Origin: Flavobacteriales bacterium UBA979
GTDB lineage: Bacteria; Bacteroidota; Bacteroidia; Flavobacteriales_D; Sanyastnellaceae
Assembly (NCBI GenBank): GCA_002292325.1
Contig: DBBR01000105.1
Location: 1 to 64,000, forward strand
DNA length: 64,000 nucleotides
Reading direction: 5' to 3'
The notes beneath the pieces are model-generated. The model saw only the letters and a program-made list of their open reading frames with translations, was not told where the DNA came from and made no database searches. Positions 27,219-35,698 of this stretch are shown here, one piece after another (positions within the stretch are counted from its first letter, which is position 1; each line of letters begins with the position of its first letter). The position numbers and the translations under genes are program-made.

Positions 27219-28762
27219 TCCAACTCTTCTCCGTCCTCGTTGTACAGATGGAATTCCAAAATCTCCATCGAAGAATTGGATTCAACATGAATTTTGATTC
27301 CATGCGATCGTTGCCACTGTTTGAGCACACTGTTCCACCAACCTTGTTTGATGTAAGCCTCAATGATGGGATGAAGCATAATGGTCAATCGTTTGTACGA
27401 ACCTTTTTCCAAGGCCTGATGGATGCCCGATTCGATCGTGTCTGTGATCAAAATTGAAGCCTGTACATTTCCTGTTCCATCGCATGTAGGACACTTCTCC
27501 GACGTCTTAACGTCTGCCACGGGTCGCACGCGCTGACGGGTCATCTCGACCACACCAAATCGGCTAGGAGCCAGTATGTTGTGCTTCGCCTTGTCAGGTT
27601 GCATCGCTTCTTTAATTGCTGAAGTGAGCTCCTTGTTGTGCTCTCGCTTCGCCATGTCAATGAAGTCGATGCAGATGATGCCTCCCATGTCACGTAAACG
27701 CAGGATTCGCGCGATTTCTTTGCAGCACTCAATGTTGGTCTGAAACGCGTTCTCTTCTTGGTCTTTCGCCCCAGACTTTCGGCCTCCGCTGTTCACATCA
27801 ATGACGTGCATCGCTTCGGTTTGCTCTACAATCAGGTAAGCCCCGCTTCTCAGGTTGACTTGCTTTCCAAACGCCGCTTTGATTTGGCGGTGAATGGACA
27901 AGGTGTTGAACAGATCGCGGTCCCGTGAAACTTTCACAATGTCACTCTTGTCAGAACCAATTCCCTGCAAGTACGTCTTCACCTCATCCGCCAGGCGATC
28001 ATCATTGACCCGAATGCTGGTGAAATCAGACGTCAGGACATCTCGCAGGACCGCATTGGTCTTGTTCAATTCTCCCAGCACCCGCTTTCCGGGCTTTGCA
28101 TTGCGCAATTTTTTGTGCATCTCGCCCCACCTCGAAACCAGGTCCTCCAAGTCTGAATGCAAATCTGCCGCTCCTTTGTTTTCAGCCACCGTGCGCACGA
28201 TGATTCCGAAACCAGGCGGACGAATGCTTTGCATCAGTCTTTTTAACCGTTTCCGCTCTTCTTCTGATTTGATCCTTCCCGACAAGCTAACCTTGTCACT
28301 GAATGGAACCAAAACAATGTATCGACCAGGCAAAGTCACCTCAGCCGTTAGGCGAGGGCCCTTAGAACTTATCGGTTCCTTGGCCACCTGCACCAAAACC
28401 AATTGCGAAGAAGAAACTTCGTCCTTGATTTTTCCTTTCTTGTCGATTTCGGGATCTTTCTTGAAATTTCCCAAATCGGGCACAGGCTGCTTGCCTTGCA
28501 TAACCCGCTTGGCATACCGCTGTTGAGTTCGGTAATGCGGGCCTAAATCCAAATAATGCAGAAAGGCATCACGCTCATGTCCAACATCGACAAAAGCCGC
28601 GTTCAGACTTGGCAATACCTTCCTAACTCGGCCTAAGAATATATCTCCAACCGCATATCCCTTGTTGCCTTGATCACGGTGTAATTCAACCAGTTGACCA
28701 TTTTCCAACAAGGCAATTTCCACCTCTCCTGAGACGGAATTTATGACCAATTCTTTGCTCAC
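27215..28762 (-). CDS. rng: Ribonuclease G/E family endoribonuclease
   Basis: A 515-residue endoribonuclease for rRNA maturation and mRNA turnover. An N-terminal S1-like domain (GYAVGDIFLGRVRKVLPSLNAAFVDVG) is followed by the catalytic region with the metal-binding aspartates in MHVIDVNSGG and IICIDFIDM. The zinc-link motif is CPTCDGTG. It lacks the long C-terminal scaffold of E. coli RNase E, so it is of RNase G size. It ends an apparent minus-strand operon HU - TPR protein - COX24-like protein - rng. Confidence 0.93.
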   Translation of the reverse strand: MSKELVINSVSGEVEIALLENGQLVELHRDQGNKGYAVGDIFLGRVRKVLPSLNAAFVDVGHERDAFLHYLDLGPHYRTQQRYAKRVMQGKQPVPDLGNFKKDPEIDKKGKIKDEVSSSQLVLVQVAKEPISSKGPRLTAEVTLPGRYIVLVPFSDKVSLSGRIKSEEERKRLKRLMQSIRPPGFGIIVRTVAENKGAADLHSDLEDLVSRWGEMHKKLRNAKPGKRVLGELNKTNAVLRDVLTSDFTSIRVNDDRLADEVKTYLQGIGSDKSDIVKVSRDRDLFNTLSIHRQIKAAFGKQVNLRSGAYLIVEQTEAMHVIDVNSGGRKSGAKDQEENAFQTNIECCKEIARILRLRDMGGIICIDFIDMAKREHNKELTSAIKEAMQPDKAKHNILAPSRFGVVEMTRQRVRPVADVKTSEKCPTCDGTGNVQASILITDTIESGIHQALEKGSYKRLTIMLHPIIEAYIKQGWWNSVLKQWQRSHGIKIHVESNSSMEILEFHLYNEDGEELD

Positions 28763-28782
28763 GCAGGAATCGGATTATCACA

Positions 28783-28829
28783 AAGAAGTGACGGAGCAAG
28801 GGTTAAACCCTGGCAACCGATCACTTCTT
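28783..28829 (-). other. Hairpin spanning the stop codon of the 29-residue gene
   Basis: AAGAAGTGA (28783-28791) can pair perfectly with TCACTTCTT (28821-28829), with an inner inverted repeat AGGGTT/AACCCT in the loop. On the minus strand the structure begins in the last codons of the small gene and lies just before rng. There is no T-run after it, so an RNA processing or stability role, or partial attenuation, is likelier than termination. Confidence 0.4.
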
Positions 28830-28910
28830 CTTGTGACGATTTTTGCGCAATCTCTTCTTCCGCTTGTGGGTCGCCATCTTGTGACGCTTGCGTTTTTTAC
28901 CGCTTGGCAT
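28821..28910 (-). CDS. 29-residue basic protein, AURKAIP1/COX24-like (mS38-like)
   Basis: A very short gene from the ATG at 28910 to TGA at 28821. The product begins MPSGKKRKRHKMATHKRKK and continues with RLRKNRHKKK; more than half the residues are Lys, Arg or His. The core KxxKHKMxxHKRKKRLRKNR matches the COX24/AURKAIP1 signature known from mitochondrial ribosomal protein mS38, and Bacteroidota encode such short proteins widely. The likely role is as a small ribosomal protein; that is inferred from family and composition. It lies 11 bases after the TPR gene and 58 bases before rng. Confidence 0.85.
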   Translation of the reverse strand: MPSGKKRKRHKMATHKRKKRLRKNRHKKK

Positions 28911-28921
28911 GATTCTATGAT

Positions 28922-29530
28922 TTATTCGTTTGTTCCGACTGATCCGCCGGATTCTAATCGGTTAATAAAGTCCTGAACTCGATTTGCTACAACCGTGTCA
29001 GGAGCAAAAGGCAAGTACTCGTTGTACCGAATAATTGCCGCTTCTATTTTGCCCATTGCTTCATAGCAACGAGCCGTAAAGAACAATCCGTTCGCATAGG
29101 ATGAATCTGCTTCCATTACGGCCTCAAATCCAACGACTGCCCTATCAAACGCTCCCTCTTCCATGTCCAGCAATGCCAGTTGCCACGTGGCTTCAGAATG
29201 GCCCGGCTCCAGAAGAAGCGCATCGGAAAAACGCTCCCGCGCCTTGTCCAGCTGACCGCTTTGGACACCAAAAATTCCCAGCCACACAACGGCATCTACA
29301 TTGGGTGTTTCGGCTTCTGCCAAAGCGCGTAGCTCCAGAATCCCTTCCATTGGATTTTCGCCTGAAACCTTTTGAACAGCTGTTTCAACGGGGTCTACTC
29401 CAGCGGAAATGGCTTCTGTGACTTCCGGCAATACCGCCGCGTCAGAGGCTTTTCGCGGCATCCAAAGGATTATGGCTACCAAGACTGCACCCAGCCCAAT
29501 CGTCAATGCTATTCCCGTGGTGCGGCTCAT
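28922..29530 (-). CDS. Membrane-anchored TPR protein
   Basis: A 202-residue protein with one N-terminal membrane anchor (residues 7-24, IALTIGLGAVLVAIILWM) and about three to four tetratricopeptide repeats in the remainder, for example ARERFSDALLLEPGHSEATWQLALLDMEEGAFDRA. TPRs bind partner proteins; the partner is unknown. It starts 4 bases after the HU gene stop, and the small COX24-like gene follows after 11 bases. Confidence 0.8.
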   Translation of the reverse strand: MSRTTGIALTIGLGAVLVAIILWMPRKASDAAVLPEVTEAISAGVDPVETAVQKVSGENPMEGILELRALAEAETPNVDAVVWLGIFGVQSGQLDKARERFSDALLLEPGHSEATWQLALLDMEEGAFDRAVVGFEAVMEADSSYANGLFFTARCYEAMGKIEAAIIRYNEYLPFAPDTVVANRVQDFINRLESGGSVGTNE

Positions 29531-29534
29531 CAGC

Positions 29535-29825
29535 TTAGTCTACTTTGACCTGCGTCTTGACATTCTCTACAAATTCCTTTGCAGGCTTGAATGCTGGAAT
29601 GTTGTGAGCGGGGATTTGAATCGACTTCTTGGCCAAAATATTTCGACCAGTTTTCGCCGCCCGGGTCTTCACCACGAAACTTCCGAATCCTCGCAGATAA
29701 ACATTCTCTCCCCCCTCGAGGCTATCTCTCACCGAACGCATGAACGCCTCGACTGTAGATTGCACATCGTGTTTTTCCATACCGGTTTCCTCGGTAATCC
29801 TGTTGACGATATCCGCTTTGGTCAT
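29535..29825 (-). CDS. HU/IHF family DNA-binding protein
   Basis: A 96-residue nucleoid protein. It starts MTKADIVNRITEETGMEK, with the beta-arm motif RGFGSFVVKTRAAKTGRN followed by the Pro-containing tip IQIPAHNIPAFKPAKEF, all standard for HU. The start at 29825 is the family start; the open frame upstream contains its promoter. It is the first gene of the minus-strand HU - TPR - COX24-like - rng group and diverges from mutY. Confidence 0.95.
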   Translation of the reverse strand: MTKADIVNRITEETGMEKHDVQSTVEAFMRSVRDSLEGGENVYLRGFGSFVVKTRAAKTGRNILAKKSIQIPAHNIPAFKPAKEFVENVKTQVKVD

Positions 29826-29879
29826 CTTGATTAGTAGGTTTGTCTGATTAAAAGTGTCCAACCCCTTGAAACGGGGGTG

Positions 29880-29887
29880 CAAAAATA
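29880..29887 (-). promoter_or_regulatory. -7 promoter element of the HU operon
   Basis: Minus-strand TATTTTTG exactly fits TAnnTTTG and lies 54 bases before the HU start codon in the region between HU and mutY. The -33 element is only weakly matched. Confidence 0.5.
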
Positions 29888-29916
29888 GGGCTATTCCGTT
29901 GAAAACGAAAAAGGTG

Positions 29917-31026
29917 ATGCAAGAGAAATCGGTAATGATTCAGAAAAAAGATTGGATCGTTGGACGCAGGCTTCTTTTAGAGTGGTTTGAAGTCCACCAA
30001 CGGGCGCTTCCATGGCGCGAAAATCCTACACCGTATGCGACTTGGTTGTGCGAAATCATCATGCAGCAAACACGCATTGATCAGGGCCTGCGCTATTGGA
30101 ATGAGTTTCTGACCATTTGGCCGGATGTGCAGCGTTTGGCTGCAGCTCCCCTGGACGATATTTTGAAAGCTTGGCAAGGATTGGGGTATTACAGCAGAGC
30201 ACGCAACTTGCACCGGGCCGCTCGAATCATCGCATCCGATCGGAAGGGGAAATTCCCCACCAATGCAGCCGAATGGAGAACCATGCCCGGTGTGGGTCCA
30301 TACACTGCGGCGGCCATTTCCTCCATCTGTTTAGGCGAGCGCGTCGCCGCAATCGACGGGAATGTTCTGCGCGTAATAAGCCGGCTGCTGGGAATCGAAG
30401 AGCCCATCGATCGCCCGGCGGGAAGAAAACAGATCGAGGCGTTTTCCGATGAATGGCTGGACGATATAGACCCCGGCAAACACAATGAGGCTGTGATGGA
30501 GTTAGGCGCGACCGTGTGCACACCTCGCGCACCTCAATGTTCAGAATGCCCACTTGCAAACATCTGCAAAAGTGACCAAGCCAACGTCGGGTCCACGCCT
30601 TCAATTCCTCGAAAGGCAGGCAAAACCAAAGTCCAAAACATGAACCTTACCTTCCATGTTGTAACCGACGGCCAGCATATTTGGATGCGCCAGCGACCAG
30701 AAAACGGCGTCTGGGGAGGACTTTGGGAGTTCCCATCCCATGTTGAATCGGATGGCGACGAATACACCTCTCCACCGCTTCCACCCCGCGAAATGGGGGC
30801 CGCAACCGTTTCAAGTCAAGGCATGTGGGGCCAATCGTTCGAGCACATCCTAAGCCATCGTCGCATCACGTGCCGGTTTTGGCTTTGGAAACCGAGCGCA
30901 GGATTCCACCCGGATGAAGGGCGTTGGCTACCTTGGAGAGAGGCCCATAAACTCGCCATACCGAGGGCTCTTGACAGATTTTGGCTCGATCTTGAAAAAT
31001 CGCAATCTACAAATTCGCCACACTAA
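29917..31026 (+). CDS. mutY: A/G-specific adenine DNA glycosylase MutY
   Basis: A protein of about 369 residues that excises adenine opposite 8-oxoguanine. The helix-hairpin-helix GVGPYTAAAIS, the catalytic glutamate in WLCEIIMQQTRID, the catalytic aspartate in RVAAIDGNVLRV and the iron-sulfur cysteine set (CTPRAPQCSECPLANIC) are present, followed by a C-terminal NUDIX-like 8-oxoG recognition domain (MRQRPENGVWGGLWEFP). The ATG at 29917 is preferred (29935 is also possible); longer versions would run through the HU promoter. Confidence 0.95.
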   Translation: MQEKSVMIQKKDWIVGRRLLLEWFEVHQRALPWRENPTPYATWLCEIIMQQTRIDQGLRYWNEFLTIWPDVQRLAAAPLDDILKAWQGLGYYSRARNLHRAARIIASDRKGKFPTNAAEWRTMPGVGPYTAAAISSICLGERVAAIDGNVLRVISRLLGIEEPIDRPAGRKQIEAFSDEWLDDIDPGKHNEAVMELGATVCTPRAPQCSECPLANICKSDQANVGSTPSIPRKAGKTKVQNMNLTFHVVTDGQHIWMRQRPENGVWGGLWEFPSHVESDGDEYTSPPLPPREMGAATVSSQGMWGQSFEHILSHRRITCRFWLWKPSAGFHPDEGRWLPWREAHKLAIPRALDRFWLDLEKSQSTNSPH

Positions 31027-31050
31027 CCTGGGTTCAATTACTTTTGATGT

Positions 31051-31521
31051 ATGGCAGGAGTAAATAAAGCAGTTTTGATTGGAAATCTGGGCAAAGACCC
31101 GGAAATGCGTTACACACCCAATGGAGTACCTGTGTGTTCGTTTCCTATGGCAACATCTGACACGTACAAGGATCGGAATACCGGCGAGCGAATTACCCAA
31201 ACCGAATGGCACAACATTGTCATTTGGCGAGGCATGGCTGAAACCGCCGAAAAGTATCTGAGCAAAGGCTCACAAGTCTACATTGAGGGGAAGATCAAAA
31301 CCCGTTCATGGGAAGATCAGCAGGGCCAAAAAAGATACACAACTGAAATTGTAGCCGATGTCATGCAGCTCCTTGACCGGCCGGGGAATTCCCCCTCACG
31401 TCAAGCCGAGGCAACGCAAGAAACCGCGACCACTCAGCCCGTGGCAGCCAATCCAGCCCCAGCCTCTTCTCCCGTGGCCCCTGCATCCAAACCTGGAGAC
31501 GCTAGCGACCTCCCCTTTTAA
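31051..31521 (+). CDS. ssb: Single-stranded DNA-binding protein
   Basis: A 156-residue protein with an N-terminal OB fold (1 to about 110; [21 protein letters not shown] and [19 protein letters not shown]), a Pro/Ala-rich linker and the acidic tip DASDLPF that recruits repair enzymes. Length and tip are normal for bacterial SSB. It lies between mutY and gldE, a linkage conserved in gliding Bacteroidota. Confidence 0.97.
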   Translation: MAGVNKAVLIGNLGKDPEMRYTPNGVPVCSFPMATSDTYKDRNTGERITQTEWHNIVIWRGMAETAEKYLSKGSQVYIEGKIKTRSWEDQQGQKRYTTEIVADVMQLLDRPGNSPSRQAEATQETATTQPVAANPAPASSPVAPASKPGDASDLPF

Positions 31522-31535
31522 ACCGGATTAATTCA

Positions 31536-32894
31536 GTGCCTTTCCTTTCAGCGGCGTTTCTGCTTGTGCAACACTCGGATGGTCTGACTTCTGTCACTCC
31601 TTTCATCATCATTGCTTTGTTGCTCGTTTTCAGCGCCTTAATATCGGGATCTGAAGTCGCGTATTTCGGTCTCACTCCTGCAGACTTACTGGACTTGGAA
31701 ACACGCGTAGAATCTGAACAGTCCCAAGCTGCTCAGCGCGTAATCGAACTCATAAAGCGGCCCGATTCCGACCGAGCTCCCCGCCATTTATTGGCGACTA
31801 TTTTGGTCCTGAACAACTTGGTCAACATTGTCATCATCTTGATTTCCACGGTGGTAATGGAGCGTCTTTTCCCAGCTGTCGAGCTGGAACCTTGGGTCTA
31901 TTGGACCTTGCACGTGGGGGCCGTCACTTTTTTAATCGTGCTTTTCGGTGAAGTTGTTCCAAAGGTGTACGCTACAAACCATCGTGTGCAGTTTGCACAA
32001 ACCATGTCCGGGCCACTTTTATTGGGAAGAAAGGTTTTGACCCCTGTATGGAAACCACTTGTTCGCCTGGGGAATTGGGTGGAAAAAACTGTTGCCGTTC
32101 CCAATGCTGATGTTTCAGCTGCCGACCTCGAGCAGGCATTGCACTTAACCGCCGATCATGAGCGCACGGATGATGAACAGCGCATACTGGAAAGCATCGC
32201 GGCTTTGGGAACGAAGGATGCCAAGCAAGTCATGACCGCCCGAACGGATATGGAATCCATTAGTTCTGACGAATCATGGGAACAACTTCGAGCTCAGATC
32301 ATTGAGTCAGGATTTTCTAGGATCCCCGTTCACAGTGGTTCCCAAGACGAAATTCAAGGCGTACTGCACATCAAAGATCTACTCCCCCAAATTGGAGAAC
32401 CGGAAGTTGACTGGATGACACTTATTCGCCCGGTTTATTACGTCCCGGAAAACAAAAAAATCGATGACCTGATGCGCGAGTTTCAGGAACGTAAAACCCA
32501 CATCGCCATTGTGGTGGATGAATACGGAGGAACCAGCGGCATCATTTCTCTGGAGGACATCATGGAGGAAATTGTTGGTGAAATCTCCGACGAGTTTGAT
32601 GCCGAAGAAGTCGCTTATTCTCGGCTTGATGATCGCACGTTCATCATTGAAGCCAAAACGGCGTTGATTGACGTCTACCGAATTCTTGATATTTCCGACG
32701 AGGAGTGGGAGGCCGTCAAGGGCGAAAGCGATACGTTGGGAGGGTTCATCACTGAGCAGTCAGGTCGGATTTTACGAAACGGAGAAAGCCTCGAATTCAA
32801 GGGGATTCAATTGAAAATTGATGCTGCAACTCCCCGCAAGTTGCTCCGCATCAAATTGACGCTTCCTGAAAAACCTCCTTTGAATGAAGGCTAG
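31536..32894 (+). CDS. gldE: Gliding motility protein GldE (CNNM/CBS-domain membrane protein)
   Basis: A 452-residue inner-membrane protein started at GTG 31536. The N-terminal DUF21/CNNM domain has about four membrane segments (residues about 20-165), then come two CBS domains (about 220-340; the second with HIAIVVDEYGGTSGIISLEDIMEEIVGEI) and a CorC/HlyC C-terminal domain. On its own the family would be called a CorC-like transporter, but its place between ssb and gldD identifies it as GldE, which is required for or enhances gliding and type IX secretion together with GldD. The last 11 bases overlap gldD. Confidence 0.92.
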   Translation: MPFLSAAFLLVQHSDGLTSVTPFIIIALLLVFSALISGSEVAYFGLTPADLLDLETRVESEQSQAAQRVIELIKRPDSDRAPRHLLATILVLNNLVNIVIILISTVVMERLFPAVELEPWVYWTLHVGAVTFLIVLFGEVVPKVYATNHRVQFAQTMSGPLLLGRKVLTPVWKPLVRLGNWVEKTVAVPNADVSAADLEQALHLTADHERTDDEQRILESIAALGTKDAKQVMTARTDMESISSDESWEQLRAQIIESGFSRIPVHSGSQDEIQGVLHIKDLLPQIGEPEVDWMTLIRPVYYVPENKKIDDLMREFQERKTHIAIVVDEYGGTSGIISLEDIMEEIVGEISDEFDAEEVAYSRLDDRTFIIEAKTALIDVYRILDISDEEWEAVKGESDTLGGFITEQSGRILRNGESLEFKGIQLKIDAATPRKLLRIKLTLPEKPPLNEG

Positions 32895-33495
32895 ATTCAA
32901 CGGCGCGGCCTTCACTGCTGTTTGCATGGTCGCATGCCTTCTGGGATGCTCTGAACCGGTGGTTCCAAAACCGCAAGGATACCCCCGTTTGGAATTCCCT
33001 GCATTCAACTACACCCCTTACTCTCACCCATGCGGAATAGCGTTTGAAGTACCTGTTTATGGGAAAATAGAGCGAATTGAGCGAGCAGGTGATTCATCCG
33101 AAGCATGCTGGTTCAACTGTTCCCTGCCACGGTTTTCAGCCAAAATCCATTGTACGTATATGCCCCTGAGCAGTCCCGCAGATTTGACTGAATATGCCAA
33201 CGACGCACATCAGATGGTATTCTCCCACGAATTAAAGGCTTCCGGCATTGAAACACGAGCTTTCAGTTTCCCAGACCACGCTGTAAGCGGATTGCTGTTC
33301 AGATTGAGCGGCCCAGTGGCCAGCCCGGTTCAGTTTTTTGCAACGGATAGCATCAGGCACTTTCTGAGAGGCAGCCTCTACTTTGACCACTCACCGAACC
33401 CCGACAGCCTTCAACCCTCGCTCGAACATGTAAAGCATGACATCGTGCACTTGATTGAAACGCTTGAGTGGACTAACACCAACTCCATCCCATGA
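32884..33495 (+). CDS. gldD: Gliding motility lipoprotein GldD
   Basis: A 203-residue lipoprotein with lipobox ACLLGC (Cys22). After the anchor it shows the GldD hallmarks: VPKPQGYPRLEFPAFNY near the N-terminus and QFFATDSIRHFLRGSLYF near the C-terminus. GldD is essential for gliding in Flavobacterium and works with the type IX secretion machinery. The gene overlaps gldE by 11 bases and coaX by 4 bases, indicating translational coupling. Confidence 0.93.
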   Translation: MKARFNGAAFTAVCMVACLLGCSEPVVPKPQGYPRLEFPAFNYTPYSHPCGIAFEVPVYGKIERIERAGDSSEACWFNCSLPRFSAKIHCTYMPLSSPADLTEYANDAHQMVFSHELKASGIETRAFSFPDHAVSGLLFRLSGPVASPVQFFATDSIRHFLRGSLYFDHSPNPDSLQPSLEHVKHDIVHLIETLEWTNTNSIP

Positions 33496-34265
33496 AAACA
33501 ACGTGGATTTTGGACGTTGGAAACACACGCACCAAGTTAGCTGTGTTCAACGAAGGCGAATTAACATCGCTCGCATCCGATCATGAAGCCTGGGAGCAAG
33601 CTCAATCGGTGTCACTGGATCACCTCCCGCCATCCGTTCTCGTCGCGGCAACTGGAAACATCACAGAACAGTGGTCGAATTGGATTCAGCGCTGGTCGGA
33701 CTCGAAGTTTGCGGAGCGATTGATTCACCTCAAGTCAGCCGCGGATGTTCCCATGACCATGGCCTATGAGTCTCCCGAAACCTTGGGATTGGATCGACTC
33801 GCAAATGCTTTTGCCGTAGCAGCCGTTGACGCCAGCACCCCCTGGCTCGTCTTGGATATTGGAACGTGCATTACAGCGGATTTGATACAGGACGGACAGT
33901 TCTGTGGAGGCTCCATCGCTCCAGGCATTGACTTGCGCTTGAAATCAATGTATGCTGGAACTGCTCATCTCCCTTATCCAGAAAACTGGCGAGCACAGGC
34001 AGAGCAGGGCGTTGCATTGCACCTCGGAAATGATACAGAAAGTTCTCTACTCGCCGGAGCACTCGGGGGCGTTCATGCCGAAATCGAACATCGAATGAAG
34101 GCTTTTCAATCAGAATTTTCAGAATTGCGCGTTGCATTAACCGGAGGCGACGCAAAATACTTGGAACTCCAGGATGACTTGTCGATTTTTGCCGACTCAA
34201 ACTTGACTTGGAAGGGATATTACCATTTGCACAATAGCATCATAAACCATGACCCAACCTCTTAA
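33492..34265 (+). CDS. coaX: Type III pantothenate kinase
   Basis: A 257-residue enzyme catalysing the first step of coenzyme A synthesis. It belongs to the ASKHA fold and shows the phosphate-binding LDVGNTRTKLAVF, the substrate motif ETLGLDRLANAFA and DIGTCITADLI followed by GGSIAPGIDLR. Length is normal. It overlaps gldD by 4 bases and the next gene by 17 bases, so the run gldE-gldD-coaX-outer-membrane protein is one operon. Confidence 0.95.
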   Translation: MKTTWILDVGNTRTKLAVFNEGELTSLASDHEAWEQAQSVSLDHLPPSVLVAATGNITEQWSNWIQRWSDSKFAERLIHLKSAADVPMTMAYESPETLGLDRLANAFAVAAVDASTPWLVLDIGTCITADLIQDGQFCGGSIAPGIDLRLKSMYAGTAHLPYPENWRAQAEQGVALHLGNDTESSLLAGALGGVHAEIEHRMKAFQSEFSELRVALTGGDAKYLELQDDLSIFADSNLTWKGYYHLHNSIINHDPTS

Positions 34266-35682
34266 CATATCGGTCCTACCTACCAAATGGGCAACCGCAC
34301 TGATTGGGTTCGTTGGTATGATTTGCATAGCTAATCTTTCCACAGCGCAACAATCTGAGCTCTCGCCTTATTCCAGGTATGGGTTCGGTTTAGTGAACCA
34401 ACTGCATTCCCCGGTATTTGCAGGCTTAGGAGGCATGGAAACCACCCTATTCAACGGATACCAATTCCAACCAAACAATCCTGCCTCTGCGACTTTTCTG
34501 AGTCAAACGACCTTCCAAGCGTCCGGCATCGGAAATCGTCTTTCACTGGAGCAAGGTGACGCACCCCGTGCAATGACTTCTTTTGGTTCTCCGGGTCCAA
34601 TTGGCATGGTGGTAAAACGCCAGTCTGGGGACAATGCGCTTATCTTAAACTTGTCGCCATACAGCACCACAGGGTACGTCATAACCAGGAATTCAGAGGT
34701 TTCGGAAATCGGCTCAGTTCAAGAACGGTACGAAGGAAATGGCGGCTTGAATAACTTCAACATAGGTTGGGCGCATGTCTCGAAAGGAACTCGGTTTGTA
34801 ATGGCCGGTCCAAATGACAGCATACTCGTCCAAAACGGTGCACTTCACATGGGCATCCAGACCCAATACCTTTTTGGCCAGTTGAGTAGGTCATCGACAT
34901 TGGACATTCTTGATCCTACTTTTTTAGATCACCAAAATCGTTTCACTGCTCAACACAGAAGCATATCAACCACTGTAGGACTTGTCTATGACCAGCTGAT
35001 CTCGGCGCGTTATTCCGCGCTCAAAGACTTTGAGCAAAGTTATTCCATGCGATTGGGCGGCACGTATACACCTGAAACCAATCTGCACAGCACCATCCAA
35101 AATCTGGATGAAACGACTCAAACTCTGGGTGGGATTTCCATTGGTTTGGATACCGCTTTTTATAGTGAACGCGTGAATTTCCGGGGTCGCATGCCCCAAT
35201 CTTACGCTGTGGGTTCCAGCCTTCACTTTGACCGTTCGGATGGACTCCGGTGGGCCTTGGGTTTCGAATACAAATCCACTCGCTGGGACCAAGTTTCTAA
35301 TCGTTTTGCCCCCGAAATGCAATCTCAGGGAGTCGAATGGGCCCAATCCAAGGCCTACCGATTTGGGTTTCAATTCAACCGAGGAAACCCTGAGCAACTG
35401 CACCCAACTTGGGGCAAAGCCACCTATCGATTGGGTGTGAGCCAGCAATTCCAACCCTACTTGATTGACGGAAGCCAAGTCATGATCCAGGCCTTCAGCG
35501 GAGGGCTCACCATTCCTTTGGTTGGGAGTCGTTCCCTGTCTCGCATTCATTTCGGCACGGAACTTGGAGAACGCATGACAGCAGAGGGGGCACTCGAAGA
35601 GCGGTACCTTCGAATTCACCTCGGTGTTTCATTGATGCCCTTTTTTAAGAACAATTGGCTGATACCGCGATTATATGATTGA
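34249..35682 (+). CDS. Outer-membrane beta-barrel protein, function unknown
   Basis: A 477-residue exported protein with a signal peptide (cleavage near STAQ-34). The mature start SELSPYSRYGFGLVNQL and FQPNNPASATFLSQTTF resemble a Bacteroidota outer-membrane family distantly related to FadL/OmpP1 porins. The remainder alternates beta strands. The substrate, if it is a porin, is unknown. It overlaps coaX and is followed by a TPR gene, an arrangement seen next to gldD/coaX in relatives. Confidence 0.78.
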   Translation: MTQPLNISVLPTKWATALIGFVGMICIANLSTAQQSELSPYSRYGFGLVNQLHSPVFAGLGGMETTLFNGYQFQPNNPASATFLSQTTFQASGIGNRLSLEQGDAPRAMTSFGSPGPIGMVVKRQSGDNALILNLSPYSTTGYVITRNSEVSEIGSVQERYEGNGGLNNFNIGWAHVSKGTRFVMAGPNDSILVQNGALHMGIQTQYLFGQLSRSSTLDILDPTFLDHQNRFTAQHRSISTTVGLVYDQLISARYSALKDFEQSYSMRLGGTYTPETNLHSTIQNLDETTQTLGGISIGLDTAFYSERVNFRGRMPQSYAVGSSLHFDRSDGLRWALGFEYKSTRWDQVSNRFAPEMQSQGVEWAQSKAYRFGFQFNRGNPEQLHPTWGKATYRLGVSQQFQPYLIDGSQVMIQAFSGGLTIPLVGSRSLSRIHFGTELGERMTAEGALEERYLRIHLGVSLMPFFKNNWLIPRLYD

Positions 35683-35698
35683 TTACAACATGATGATT

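Noticed and set aside
34966..35619. A 217-codon minus-strand frame within the outer-membrane protein gene
   Set aside because: The plus strand has a signal peptide and barrel features and fits the operon; the minus frame is a shadow.
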